In this document: positions 1 to 12,189 of the stretch, in pieces
How the letters are laid out: the number at the start of each line of letters is the position of its first letter
Position numbering within the stretch: the stretch's first letter is position 1
Assembly: GCA_037039685.1 (NCBI GenBank)
Contig: JAWNGF010000011.1
Location: forward strand, 1,798,001 to 1,862,000
Length of the DNA: 64,000 bases
From: Ceratobasidium sp. AG-K
Lineage: Eukaryota > Basidiomycota > Agaricomycetes > Cantharellales > Ceratobasidiaceae
Direction: 5' to 3'
Translations under genes and position numbers: made by a program
Notes under the pieces: generated by a model
The model's input: the letters and a program-made list of their open reading frames with translations, nothing else
Told to the model about the DNA's origin: nothing
Databases searched by the model: none

Positions 1-1697
1 GCTGAAAACTTTCTTCTAACTCCGTTTGAGCGTAACATTGCCGTGTGGCGACAGCTATGGCGTGTGCTCGAACGAGCCCACCTCGTGGTCCAGATTGTCG
101 ACGCCCGCAATCCGTTGCGATTCCGCTGTGCGGATTTAGACTCATACGTTCATGACGTCGAGGGTCCCGAGGGGGAGAAAGGTTCAGGATCTAAAGGCCT
201 TCGTCGGTGTTTATTGCTCGTCAACAAGGCTGACCTCTTGACCGCTGATCAAAGGTGAGAAGCCCGTTGTATTTGTCTACATCTCTCACGAGATCACCCG
301 CAGGCGTGCATGGGCAGACCACTTTGAGAAGGAAGGCATACAGTTTGCATTCTTTTCTGCTGCAAATGCCAAGGCATTGCAAGAAGCCAAGCGGCTCGCT
401 GAAGAGGCTGCTCGGCCTGGGAACGAAGCCACTGACGAAAGCGGAGAACCCGAAACAGAGTCGGAAGATGACGCCCAAGTCAACGAATCAGCAGACGAGG
501 AACCAGCTCCACACTCAGACACATCGGCCGACCTCGATCCTCACCACCTGCCCGTCGACGCAAGTGAGGCAGACGACCCTCGAACACGCGTTCTCTCTGT
601 CTTGGAGCTCGAAGAACTATTCTTGAGCTCGGCGCCGGATCTATCCAGTCAGCACCATCACGTTTCTACCTCTTCCCACGCTGTGATTGATTCTCGGCCC
701 GTTTCATAGCATTTGCCACAGCCGTGACCCCAGCTCCTTCGAAGCTTGTCGTTGGATTGGTCGGATACCCTAACGTTGGAAAATCGAGCACAATCAATGC
801 GCTCCTCGGCGAGAAGAAAGTATCCGTATCATCCACCCCCGGAAAGACCAAGCACTTTCAGACGATTCATCTCTCGCCAGCTATCGTATTATGCGATTGC
901 CCGGGGTTGGTGTTTCCCCAGTTTGCAACGACCAAGGCGGCCCTGGTCTGCGATGGTGTGCTTCCGATCGACCAAATGCGAGAGTATATAGGACCAATTG
1001 GGCTGGTCGTACGCCGGGTTCCTCGGGGCATCCTCGAAGGAACATACGGGCTGCGCATACGGTGTCGTGGGGAGGAAGATGGTGGGGATGGCGACGGGGA
1101 ACATGTCACTGCTGAGGATCTTTTGGTTTCTTATGCTAGTAAGTTTCGCATATACTAATTGACATTGGCTAACATTGCGCAGTCGCTCGTGGTTTTGCCC
1201 GTGCAGGTCAAGGTCTTCCCGACGAGGCACGCGCAGCACGATACATCCTCAAAGACTATGTCGCTGGCAAACTCTTGTTCAGTCATCCTCCCCCAGGAAT
1301 TGACGAGGACGTATTCAATACTCGTGCACGACAGCTCGCACTCGAACGACTTGCCGCCACGGGAAAGAAAATGGCGCCCGTCACCCGAGTAGGCAAAAAC
1401 GCTGATACATTCATCGACCCGGTTCCTGCCACTAGCGAAACTCCAAACGCTGGGACGGGGGCTGGCAAAGTTCTCGATCGGGAGTTTTTCGAACCCGGGA
1501 ACGAGCTGGCCTCGAACGCATTTGTCAAGGGCGGCAAGGCATTTGTACGATCCACCGCATTTCCCCACCAAAACGCAGTGGGTGACGACGGACGAGCTCT
1601 ACCTGGCTCCAAAACCGACGAAGCCTCGGTAAAGGGAAAGCGACACAACAAAGGCAACAAACGAGCCAAGCAAAGAAGTGGCAAGGGGTATGACTGA
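1..1697 (+). CDS. LSG1: Large-subunit GTPase Lsg1 (partial, 5' end outside window)
   Basis: Cytoplasmic GTPase that acts late in 60S ribosome maturation; in yeast it is needed to release the export adaptor Nmd3. The fragment reads as exons 1-254, 304-647, 722-1138 and 1183-1697, with three short GT-AG introns whose phases fit. The circularly permuted GTPase order is visible: DARNPL, then the G4 motif NKAD (about 230) precede G1 GYPNVGKSS (about 770) and G3 DCPG. An acidic linker (Glu/Asp/Ser-rich, about 380-560) lies between the two halves, as in family members. The basic tail, rich in Lys and Arg and ending KGYD, is typical. The start codon is upstream of base 1. The permuted motif order and DARNPL separate it from ordinary Ras-like GTPases. 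The nucleolar paralogue Nog2 is the main alternative, but the long acidic insert and basic tail favour Lsg1. Confidence 0.93.
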
Positions 1698-1993
1698 TGT
1701 ACCTGTTCTAGAATGAATGTAATGAACGTCTAATCGGTGTCGTCATGAAGCTGGCTGCCAAGCGCTTTTCGTTGCTGTGCAACCAAGCGCGAGAATCGGA
1801 TCTCGATCAGGTTGCCTCGATTACGCTCTAACCTTGTTTTCAAACAGGCATCGTTCCAAGCGAAACCAGCGCCAAGCAATCACGCAAAGTCAGGCACGAG
1901 ATTTCGTTCATGTGGTAGATCCATGCCGTATATGCGTGGAAGGTACATAGGTGAATTCCGACGCCGGGTATCTCGCCGATAACACTCCCGAAA

Positions 1994-3014
1994 TCACTTG
2001 GAAAACCCCATCTGGTCCCACATCATCAGAACCTTTATCGCCGCATCCGCCCTCGCTAGTTTCTTTGTCTTGCCGACCCCACGCGCGACGCAAGGCCACG
2101 CCCGACCCGTCTTTTTATCTTTCACTAAACCACCGTGAGAATTCGCCAAGCCAAGCGTAAAGTTTAAAAACGGGAAGCGAAATTTCTACGGATGGTGACA
2201 CCCGCATTCCAGAAGCATGACTGAATCGAACCCGACTCACGTGATATGTCTGATATCCAATCTTGGGCATGTCGCTCTCCTTCCGCTCGGTCGTCCCATT
2301 CGAGCTGGATCCCGGATCGCGTGGCAAGATCGTGTAGCTGGCCCGTCGGCGAGGGTGGCAACGGCTCTGATTGGATAGTTGGGGGTTTGGGTGAGAGATG
2401 AAAGAGTGCGCGGATGAATTCGAGTGCGGGGGACTCAGATTCGAGGATGAGCGCGCCGATGTAGGCTTCCATGAGTCGTGTGGCTTCGGCTTGTGCGAGT
2501 GCGGGGCTGGTCGATCCACGCCAGGCTACGTGGAGGTGTTGGATAATGTCATACGAACGGGCGAGGGACGCGAGTTGGTCGTCGAGATCGGGTGGGGGCG
2601 AGACGAGTGTATAGTCGATGGCTGCCCGACCAAGAAAGGACAGCCTGTTATTGTCGGTGTTTTCAACCTATGTAATGGTCAGACGGAACGTATACGCCGA
2701 GCGCAGTTTAATTGGTGAGCGCAGCGCACAGCCAGGACGTACAGCGCAACCCCAGAAGTAAAAATAGGAATGAATTAGATAGAGGCGCAACTTGAAACTG
2801 CTGGTTTCCAACCACGAGCACAGAAACGAGAAAGAATAAGGAAATGGAACGCCGTCGGCCTCGGGGCCGAACCATGCCAAGAAACGCCCCGACTACCTAC
2901 TCGATCAAGTTCTGGGGCGCCAGGGTCTGCCGACAGGCGATAAACCGAAATGTCCGTGAATGCCTGTTTCCGGAGTGCGGCGGATTGGATGGGTGGGAGA
3001 GGTGGTAGGGACAT
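1994..3014 (-). CDS. RNase III-fold plus dsRBD protein, predicted catalytically inactive
   Basis: Three exons on the minus strand (2901-3014, 2241-2667, 1994-2124) join into a 223-aa protein in frame. The N-terminal half has the RNase III layout: an ALRKQAFTDIS segment (family ALTHxS), then NNRLSFLGRAA where active enzymes have NERLEFLGDA, then RLMEAYIGALILE matching the second signature. The C-terminal half is a dsRNA-binding domain ending in GKTKKLARADAAIKVL. Three of the metal-binding acids (the two Glu and the Asp of the first signature) are replaced by Asn, Ser and Arg, and the Asp of the second is Arg; one Glu remains. Cleavage is therefore unlikely and RNA binding is the likely role. 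Mitochondrial ribosomal proteins mL44 and mL57 are known dead RNase III relatives, but I see no clear mitochondrial presequence. The start at 3014 (MSLPPLPP) is the first in-frame Met next to the conserved domain; an upstream Met at 3170 is possible. Confidence 0.8.
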
Positions 3015-3833
3015 GACGGCAGGAAGGAATGCGACCGAGGCTCGGATGGGTGATAAATGGGGATCTGGGCGTGTTTCCCTGAGGTGCAGGATGGGACCCC
3101 GGAAGGTCGGCCCCGGGGCACGAGTGCAGAGTGTAGACGCCTGGGTTAGACTCGTTGGGTTAGGCGTCAATGTCGATGCTACTATTGCGTCGGACGTGCC
3201 TGTGCGATGAGTGGTTCAGATAGCTCGGGTGCTCGAGCTGGTCGGCGGCCCGAATTCAATAGCAAGCTTGACGGCATCTGACCCACGTTCACGTATGCTC
3301 TGTTACCTCTACCATACGTGGAACACTGGTTGCTAATGACGCACGATAAGCTTGGTAACCTCGGTGTTTCTATAAGTACTTGTTTGGATTCCATAGGACG
3401 ACACCGCTGGCGGGCTATTTCTGTCGACCTAATAAAAGACGAGTTATTTATGCAGAAATCCGATACCAGCAGCTGGAGAGTGGGCGAGAGCGGGTACGGC
3501 ATCGCCACCGCCAAGGCATCTGAGCGCGAATCACATGTGGGGCGCTGCCAAGCCCGGCGGGAGCAGTGAAGCACTAGCGAAGCTAAGACATGTGCGGCTC
3601 ACCACTGGCTCACGTCATTGTGGTAACGTCGGATGAGAACGAGTGACGCATTTAGCTCGCGGCCGGCAGCTGCGGAGGACCCCGGGTGTAGGTGCCTAAT
3701 GCTGATTGGACAGAGTCCACTTACCCCGCAGACCGCAGGCTGGCAGGAACGGCTGTTTGGGTGTACCCTGAATGCCCAGCAAATGTATAAGATCCCTGTG
3801 GACTCTCTTGGCATTTGAGCCTGATCGACCCCT
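3015..3833. other. Intergenic region between the RNase III-like gene and pacC
   Basis: No coding exon is supported. The two flanking genes diverge from this stretch, so it should hold both promoters. Several short open frames here lack splice-consistent continuations or recognisable motifs. It contains the PacC-type hexamers listed separately. Confidence 0.6.
3510..3812. promoter_or_regulatory. Three candidate PacC-binding hexamers upstream of pacC
   Basis: GCCAAG occurs at 3510-3515 and 3547-3552 on the plus strand, and its reverse complement CTTGGC at 3807-3812. The consensus known for Aspergillus PacC is GCCARG. Their place just upstream of pacC suggests autoregulation, which is known for pacC in other fungi. 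Binding here is inferred from sequence only. Confidence 0.45.
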
Positions 3834-3840
3834 TATATAA
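3834..3840 (+). promoter_or_regulatory. TATA-like box of pacC
   Basis: TATATAA lies 63 bp before the ATG at 3904 but only 3 bp before the other in-frame ATG at 3844. If it is the functional TATA element, transcription would start past 3844. That is the reason for preferring 3904 as the translation start. Confidence 0.45.
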
Positions 3841-3903
3841 GAGATGCACCTCTTCGCCAACCGCACTCTTCCCCACCCCCTCGCTGCCTACGCACCGTTT
3901 GTA

Positions 3904-6108
3904 ATGCCCGACACTCCGCCCCCTGCTGCTGCACCCGCCTCGCCGCCGCCCGACAAGGGCCACCAATGTCTATGGGAAGGTTGCGACAAGACCCTGCCCG
4001 ACGCCGAATTACTGTATATCCATCTGTGCAACGACCATATCGGCCGCAAGTCGACCAACAACCTCTGTCTGACCTGCAAGTGGAAGGGCTGTGGAGCAAC
4101 GTGTGCCAAGCGCGACCATATTACCTCGCATCTGCGTGTGCACACGCCGCTCAAGCCCCATGTCTGTGAAATCTGCAGCAAGCCATTCAAGCGCCCTCAG
4201 GATCTCAAGAAGCACGAAAAGATCCACACCGAGGAACACCATCTCGCCCACCGCCACTCCAAGGCCATTACCGTCCACGATGAAGGCTATGTAGAGCGTG
4301 TACGGGCACAAGCGCCCAATGCTCCCCGAGGCATCGACCTGAACAGCCTCCACCCTTCGCTGGCTGGGCTTGGCCTCGGCGCTGGCCACAACTTGGCATA
4401 CCTCGCTGGCGCCACCGCCACCCGCGAGCATGCTCGGAGCCCAACCATTGCTTCATTCGCCGGCCAACAGCACCACAACCAATATGGCCCCGGCCTCACC
4501 GCACCCGAGTTTGGCAGCGTCTCTCCTCGCTCGGCCGACGAGGCTCTCACGCCCGGTAAGTTTACCGTTTATTGCCTGACGCATACTGACTGGCGTAGCT
4601 TCGGCCCGGATCTCTCCCATGCCCCCGCATGCAGACATTGGCTACGGCTGGGACACCCCCGCCCTCGGCAAGCGTGGTCGCGGTGGGAGCGATCCCGCCA
4701 GTCCCTCGGATGACTTTTGGACAGATGCCAAGAAGCGCAAGTTCCAACCCACGTATGATGCTCGTAAGTATCTCGGTCTGCCGTCATATCCATCTAACGT
4801 GAATTAGAAATGGCCGAGCGCCTGTCATCGCTCTCGTCACTCGGCTTCCCGCCCCTCGGAGCGGCCCATCCCTCGCTCGCGCTTCATCCCAATGCCGGCA
4901 CGGGTGCGCCCGCCCCTGTCGTCCCGCTGCCCGACCCCCGCTCCTCCGAGGAACTCTCCCAGTGGAACCAGTATCTCGTCAAGCTTGGCGAGCAGGTTGC
5001 CTCGTCTGTATATGCACATGCGCTCGGCCTTGCCCCACCGCCTATTGCGCACCCGCCGCCCCAGCAATACCTCGACCCCACTGCGCTCGCCCAGTTTGGT
5101 CTCGCCGGCATGCCTGGCCTACTTGGCCTTGGACTCGGCCTCGGTGGCTTGCCTGGTCTGGGTATGCTCGGCGGCGCCGGCCTCGGAGGCGTCGACTATA
5201 ATGCCATTGCTGCCTATCAACAGGCACAGGCTCAGGCCTTGGCGGTCCAAAGCCAAATCGCCGCCGGCCTCTACCCCGGACTCGACCTCTCGGCCCTTAC
5301 TGCCGCCGCCGCTGCCAATAACGCCGCCGCCCACACACCTTCTGCCTCTTCGGACGACGCCAAGTCCTCGTCGCCCCAAGCCGTCCCACGCCGCCCCGCA
5401 AGCTCGAGCAGCCGCCGGTCCGCGAGCGCTTCCGAGTCCGAGTTTGAGTTTGATGCGCTCCGCCCGAGCCGCGCCGTGCCGCCCCTCCCCGCCGGCCTGG
5501 CTGGCTTGCCTGGGTTCCCAGGTGCGGTCGGACTGGGCGACAAGCGCAGCGTCGTCCCGCTCAAGTCTGCCCCGCCCGCCGTCAAGGAAGAAGACGAAGA
5601 GATGTCGGACGGCGAAGACAAGCCTCGTCTCCCGCCTCCCGCTGCGCCCGTCGAACCCCGGCTGGGCATGCGCACGCCTGGGATGCCGGCCAAGCTCCCC
5701 TCGTCGATGACGAGTTCGAATCTATACCCCACCCTGCCGCCTATGCCCGAGTCGATGGGAGAAAAGATCACGCTGCCTGGCATCGCGTCGTTGCTCGAGC
5801 CATCGTTCAGGCTTCGCCCCGTAGCTGGTTCGCCCCGGTCATCGAGCAGCGAGGAAGACGAGGACGACGACTCGTCCAGCACGGCCACCTCGCGCGCTGG
5901 CTCTCCCTCGTCCTCTTCTTCGACCGTCCTGCCCTCGTTTGCTTCCATCGCGCTCAACGGCGGTGCAGCAAACAAGGAAGTCGAAGAACAGTTGAAGCAC
6001 ATTGCAGTCATCCAGGCGATGCTCGTTGCGGTCAACCGCGAGTGGGTAGAGAAGCATGGCGAGTCGAAACCGTTGCCTGCTGTGCGGGACGTCGAGATGG
6101 TTGCGTAG
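3904..6108 (+). CDS. pacC: pH-response zinc-finger transcription factor PacC/Rim101
   Basis: Nuclear C2H2 factor that activates alkaline-expressed genes and represses acid-expressed ones after signalling by the Pal/Rim pathway. Exons 3904-4555, 4599-4763 and 4808-6108 give 705 aa. Three zinc fingers occupy about residues 22-110: a first finger with the CLWEGC knuckle, a second with CKWKGC, and a third with [25 protein letters not shown] spacing. This arrangement is diagnostic for PacC. The rest is low-complexity (Ala/Gly/Pro/Leu, Ser runs, an acidic Ser block near residues 610-630). Two YPxL motifs, YPGL near residue 428 and YPTL near 579, match the docking sites that PalA/Rim20 uses on PacC. 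The last exon ends with a short predicted helix. An in-frame ATG at 3844 would add 20 residues. It diverges from the RNase III-like gene. Confidence 0.93.
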
Positions 6109-6799
6109 ATTTTCGTTTTGGGTCGCTATCGTTGTATTGGTTTAGTGTGTACTTGTATTGTGCATTGAATCGAGTTTTTACTTATCACTATCTTACTCCT
6201 TGGAGTGTTATCTTGACATTGAGAGTCTACCTCGCTTCGACCAACTCGTCCTGGTGAGGTTCCCCACGCTGCCCAGACGCCCTCCGCTCTGGTTTCGAGT
6301 GCTTCCATCGTTCATCAGACATCTTGCACACCCACTTGAGCTTTGACTCATGAAACACGAGCTCGGCGACCTTCCTTTCTCGTCGTTTTCCATCGGCTCT
6401 CCAGTCATGTGTATATCTTTCCGCTCTCGGCTCACAGCCTCGCCAAGCTTTTACGTGGAGCATGGGGAAGATCGAGATCGGGCGCTTGGCATCTCCTCTC
6501 GGAGTTTTCTCGCATCCGGTTGTGCCCGAGCCAGGGTTGTGGTTAGCTTGTAACATAACGTTTCTTGGCGTTGGGCTCATTTATTGTCAATTAATGTGGG
6601 GTTGGCTGCTGGATCAATGCTATTGGATCGACTGGTTTTCGGTTCATCGGTTCTTGTGCTGGTTGGATTTTGCGTTGGCGGGAGGGTTGTTTGTAGATGT
6701 GATGGTGTTGACTTTGGTGCCAGATATAACTTTTGCACCAGGCTATCTGTGCTGTACCACCACGTCTTCTAGTAGCAATATGGTTTTACTTCACATGTT
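6109..6799. other. Intergenic region after pacC
   Basis: No supported gene. It should contain the pacC 3' UTR and whatever remains of the promoter of the downstream NACHT-WD40 relic. An open frame at 6462-6935 lacks family motifs over most of its length; only its end overlaps the relic. Confidence 0.5.
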
Positions 6800-9700
6800 C
6801 AGAGTTTCTGATCAATTTCTTCCACTCAAATCATCTCTTAGTGCCTTGCTCGCTGCGATTGAAACCCTGGAGGTAGGTTTGGGACGTCTTCTGGACGGTA
6901 GAATCAGGTGGTCATCTACGCTTGTAGGAGAATGAAGACTCGGAACTCAGAGAGCTACGTAATGATTTCCAATATATCATCGAGGTCGTACACCATTACA
7001 TTGAGGGAGATATGGACCAAAGGTTTGCTGCGATTGTGGAACGGTTACGTCGGTGAGTAGGACGACAAGGTTTCTCAGCAGCTATCTGAGACTTGTGTTT
7101 GGAGGTGCATCGGAGAGCAGCTAAAAGAACTAAAAGAACATTACGCTTCATCGATTGTCAAGCGAACCGTAGCTGCCAACAAAGGTATTAACTCAGAGGG
7201 GCGAGAATTATGCAACTCCCGAGTCAAAAAAGGTTTACAACATTCATTGGTATATGCTACTTTGTTATCGTAGTGTATAAACTCTCACGTCAAAATTTGT
7301 GTAGCTCGATGTGAACTTACTGATACATCAAACGCAGTATCATTTAATGCTGGTCAGTGGAAAACTCTAGGTCTCTAGGGTTGTATTTCACAGCCACCCT
7401 TAGGATGCTCGCTTGGATCGATTGTGCCCATCATTCTCGGCTTTCTACAACTCGGAACGGGCCTCAGAATTGAGGCGTGGAGCTTGCGCGCCAGGCACAC
7501 GCGAGGGAGTTCTGCAGCGGCTGTCTTCCTGGGTCCGTGATCCCTCATCGGGACCAATATACTGGTTGAACGGCATGGCAGGGACTGGTAAGACGGCAAT
7601 CGCGTATAACCTCTGCAGAATATTGGATACACGGCACGATATTAGCTCTAGTTTCTTTTGCTCTCGAATGCTGCCAGAATGCCGAGATATTAATCGGATT
7701 ATACCGTCGATCGCGTACCAAATGGCGCGCTATTCGCAGCCCTTCAGATCCGCGATCGTTCGGTCACTGATGATAGATCCAGAGATTCACAGGCGACCAC
7801 TGGAACAGCAGTTCGAATCACTCATTGCCCGTCCGCTCCTCGAAATACAGAGTGTGACGCACAGGCATTTTGTTGTAGTGATCGATGCACTCGATGAATG
7901 TGACGATAAGCGAGGGGTATCCCAGATCCTACAAATACTACTGAAAAGGAGTCGGGATCTGCCGATCAAATGCGTCATTTCTAGTCGGCCAGAGCCCGAG
8001 GTGCGAAGTCTGATGAAGCAATCTGTTGATCGACAGGAGATTTTGCAGCTGCAGCTGCACGAATTGGATATCAATGTCGTACAATGCGATATTAAAACGT
8101 ATCTACGAGAGGCGCTAGGGCCGGTTCAACCGTCTGAACCGGATCTTATGACACTAGTTCAGCGCGCAGGCGTCTCGTTCATCCATGCAGCAGCAGTAGT
8201 ACGATATATTGGTCACCAAAATTTCAGCAAAAACCCCCGTAGGCGACTGGCAAAAGTTTTGGATGCATCAAGTACCGCATGGAGTAACATTAACAAGGAG
8301 CTCGATGAGCAGTATGCTTTGATACTAGATGCGGCGCTTGATGATCCCGATTTAGACGACGAAGACAAGGAGGACACAAAGCGTGTTTTACACACTGTAT
8401 TATCTGCTCAAGAGCCGCTTACCATTAATACACTGTCCGAACGAGCAGATCTTCATGACGTTGAGCGGGTTCATACGGCACTTCAACCGCTGTGGTCTAT
8501 CATTCGCATCAATGAATTGGACGGGTTGGTCTCGGCCATACATATCTCCCTCCACGATTTTATATCTGACCCCATCCGATCGAAAAAATACCATTGCGAC
8601 CTAACGCCAACTCAGGATTATGTGCTTGCCCAACGTTGCTTTGACTGTATTCAAAACACGCTTCCGCAGTTTAACATTTGTTGACTAGATTCGTCATGGA
8701 CTCCAGACAGTGTGGTTGAGGACCTGGCGGAAAGAATTAAAAAAGTAATCACTCCGAAGCTGTCATATGCATGCCAGCACTGGGCTACGCACCTTATATG
8801 CGTCGGAGAACCAGATCACGTTGTTGAACAACTGAAGGACTTTCTCTCTGTACGACTTCTATTGTGGATGGAGGTTCTAAACCTGCAGAACAGCCTGGAT
8901 AGTGGGATTGAAGCGTTGCGGCTAGTAGAGGACTGGTGTATAGTAAGTTGGTTCACTGAGTGAAAGCCAATGGTTCTGATAAAAGTATAGCGCCAATCCT
9001 GTTCAGAAGAGCTGATTAACCTCACCCATGACGCCTGGCGATTTATGATGTCGTTTGCAGCAAGTCCCGCTTCACAAAGTACACCTCACATATATGTCTC
9101 GATGCTACCATTTTGGCCTGAGTTTAGCCCAATCGCCCAGCACTACGCAGCTCGTATGCGAGGGAGAATGATACCCTCTGACGCAGCAATATTAAAGCGT
9201 CAATCTGCCTTTCTGGCTGCCTGGGATGTAGGCGGCCCAGCAACCTCAGTTGCCTGGTCACCTGACGGCACCCATGTTGCATTCATTGTCGAGGGTCGGA
9301 TATACGTTCGAGAATCCGTTACCGGCAAACTCGTATGTGGCCCACTCGCTCAATCGGGTCATTCAATCCAGTCAATCGCATTCTCGCCAAATGGTACCCG
9401 CATTGCCTCCGTTTCACTCGATGGCTCAATATGGTGGTGGGATAGGTGCAGTGGAGAAGCAAGTTCCACATTGAAGAGGCCGGCCGGCTTGATCTATTCC
9501 ATTATTTATTCTTCCGGTGGCACTCGCGTAGTCTCTAGTTTGGACGATAAAACAACTCGCGTCTGCCACGCGCTAAGTGGAAGATCGATTCTCCTCCTCC
9601 ACCCACACCCGGTCAGAGTAGTTGCACACTCTTCCAATAGCACTCGCATTGTCTCGGGCACAGAGGACGGCACGATACATCTGTGGGATGCACAAAGCGG

Positions 9701-12189
9701 AGCAGCCCTTAGGTCATTCAAAGGTCATATCGCCCCAGTAACATCGCTCTCAATCTCAAATGATGGGACCCGCATAATCTCCGGTTCCGGAGACAAGAGT
9801 ATATGTGTGTGGGATGAAAATGGCCACCCGGTCGAGGGGTATGGCGGTCGGGTTACATCAATTGCGTTGTCACCTAATGGCGCTCGCATTATCTCTGGCG
9901 CTGAAGATAACGCTGTGCGTCTGTCGGATGCAAAAAGCGGTCGTTTGTTACTTGGTCCACTTACAGGACATACCAACTCCGCCATCTCCGTATCCTTTTC
10001 CCCCGATGGTACTCGCATCATGTCTAGCTCACAGGACGGGACCGTAAGGGTCTGGGATGCATACAACAGATAGGGAGCGCTCAAATCACTTTCAGAGGAT
10101 AAAGGCCCAGTTACCTCGGTTGCATTTTATCGGGGATCCACTGGACTCCGCATTGTCTCTGGGTCCAACGACCGGGCCGTACGTGTGTGGGACATGGAAA
10201 GCGGAAAACCGGCCATCGGTCCGCTCGTCAGGCACAATAGTCCAGTCAAATCTGTCGCTATCTCACCTGATGGTACTCGTATGGCCTCTGGCTCCGATGA
10301 TAATACAGTCTGCATATGGAATGCGGAAAATGGGCAGATGACACTAGGTCCTCTTGAGGGACATACTGATTCAGTCACGTCGGTCGCATTCTCTCCTGAT
10401 GTTGCACTCGTCATATCCGGGTCTCTCGATAAAACTTTACGTATATGGAATTCAACGAGCGGGCAACCCGTGTTTGGGCCACTCGAAGGGATCATGGACC
10501 GGTCACAAGTATAGCCCCCTCGTCGGACGGTTCTCATATTCTTTCCGGCTCTTCTGACAAAACCCTACGCTTATGGGACCTACAAAACGGCAGGCCAGTT
10601 TTCCATCCATTTGAAGGACATAGCGACTGCGTCACGTCGGTCGCATTCTCACCTGATGGTACACGGATTGCCTCTACCTCTAGCGATAAATCCATATGCA
10701 TATGGGAGCCACGGGCCGGAATCGAAGCTCTAGGTGTGCTGAAGGAGCATGATGGCTGGGTGACGTCGGTTGCCTTTTCATCCGACGGCAATTGCATCGT
10801 TTCTGGTTCGTGGGACATGACCGTATGCGTGTGGGACATAAATCTTAAAAAGATGGTGCTCGGCCCGCTCCAGGGCCACAAAGGACCGGTGACATCTGTT
10901 GCCATCTCACACGATGACACCCGCATTGTATCGGGCTCGAGCGACACGACTAGATACGACTACCGTCGGTCGAGAATGCAACAGACGTAACAATAGCCGT
11001 GTGTCCCCCTATTGGTTCTAGCATTATTGATCCATTCTGTGCGTCCCATACGTATAGTTTCGGGGTCTGGCGACAAGACGGTACGAGTTTGGGATGGACA
11101 TAATGGGCACTCGACTATCGAGCCGCTTACGGGGCATGAATACTGGGTTGTTTCCGTTGCCTATTCCCCCGACAGTAGTCAAGTTGTCCCTGGTTCCTCC
11201 GACAAGACTATACGAATTTGGGACCCAGTGGGCGGGCAGACGCTTTTTGGTCCGCTCACTGGACATACCGAGTCTGTCATGCCAGTAGCTTTCTCAGCCG
11301 ACAGTAGATATGTGGTCTCTGGCTCTGGCGATCGGTCAATCCAAATATGGGGTGCTCAGAGCGGCAGGCCGATTCTCCATCCGCTCAAGGGCACCGAGGC
11401 TTGGTTACGTCAGTTGCAGTTTCACCAGACGGCACTTACCTTGACTCTAGCTCCAGTGATAAAACGATACGCGTGTGGGGCATGCAAAGTGGCGAGGTAG
11501 TCCTTAGTTTTGAGGGGCACATCAACTGTGTTAACTCAGTCTCCTTTTCGCCCGATGGTGCATATATCGTATCTGGGGTGTGGGATTAAACCGTACGTCT
11601 GTGGGACGCACAAAATCGGCGGGCACCTCTTAGTGTAATCAAAGGACACACCAACTCAGCTACGTCGCTCTCATTCTCACCTAATTCTACGTATCTTGTA
11701 TCCGGGTCCAACGACAAGACCATACGAGTTTGGGATTTACAGAGCGGACAGATGGCCCTTGGTCCACTCGAAGGACATACTGGGATGATTACATGCGTAG
11801 CCTTTTCGCCCAACGGCACCCGCATCGTTTCCGGTTGTACTGACGGTATCATACGGCTATGAGATACTGTTCCTCAGAGCAGCCGGGCAAGAGTGAGTCT
11901 TACCAAGTTTTATTCTGAAACGGTCTAATGTCGTTGGGCTATTTGGAATTGTTTAGGTGCTTCCATGCAGTCCCGGTTCTGCTGAGCAATTAACAAAGAT
12001 GGATGGATAGTCGACAACAAAAACGAGTCTAAGCTGCCGGCGTGGGTCCCGCCAGACATTTGCTATGTTTTACTGGTTCCCCGTGATACCTTTCTTTCCT
12101 CCAGGAATGAATTTGCATCCCTCGATTTCGGTGAAGTTCTCGTTTGAGAGGCATGGGCTAGCTGTTACCAAGTACCCGATGGGTTGTAG
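6800..12189 (+). pseudogene. NACHT-WD40 STAND receptor (NLR-like), decayed
   Basis: The order is intact: an N-terminal helical region in several small exons (about 6800-7356), a NACHT NTPase (from about 7370; Walker A GMAGTGKTA near 7575, Walker B VVVIDALDECDD near 7880), a helical linker, about 21 WD40 repeats (9230-11875), and a C-terminal tail containing WVPPD near 12040. Fungal proteins of this architecture sense non-self or stress and can trigger cell death. The reading frame is broken repeatedly: TGA at 8682 with the same frame continuing, TAG at 10071, a one-base shift near 10493, a damaged repeat near 10950-11010, another shift near 11400, TAA at 11587, TGA at 11861 where a WD Trp is expected, and TGA near 12149. 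The intron 8943-8990 is still good. I see no convincing start codon. So many breaks make sequencing error an unlikely sole cause. Confidence 0.88.
9230..11875 (+). repeat. Tandem WD40-coding repeats, about 21 copies of about 129 bp
   Basis: Each unit encodes a blade of the form VTSVAFSPDGTRIVSGSxD followed by KTxRxWD and a GPLxGH spacer. Units in the middle (about 10200-10900) are closest to each other, while the first four are the most diverged. The number implies three seven-bladed propellers in the ancestral protein. Units are counted by eye, so the count could be off by one. Confidence 0.8.

Noticed and set aside
6462..6935. 157-codon frame between pacC and the NLR relic
   Set aside because: No family motif in its first part; only its end coincides with an exon-like piece of the NLR relic in the same frame.
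8673..8700. TGA at 8682 as part of a short intron
   Set aside because: The only GT...AG around it spans nine bases, too short for an intron; the frame continues with the expected residues, so it is a nonsense change.
9230..11875. Regular repeats as a CRISPR array
   Set aside because: Units are about 129 bp, diverged, in frame and encode WD40 blades; the genome is eukaryotic.
6800..12189. Repeat-induced point mutation as the cause of the stops
   Set aside because: The breaks include frameshifts and an AAA-to-TAA type change, so C-to-T transitions do not dominate. The copy count was not large enough to judge bias.
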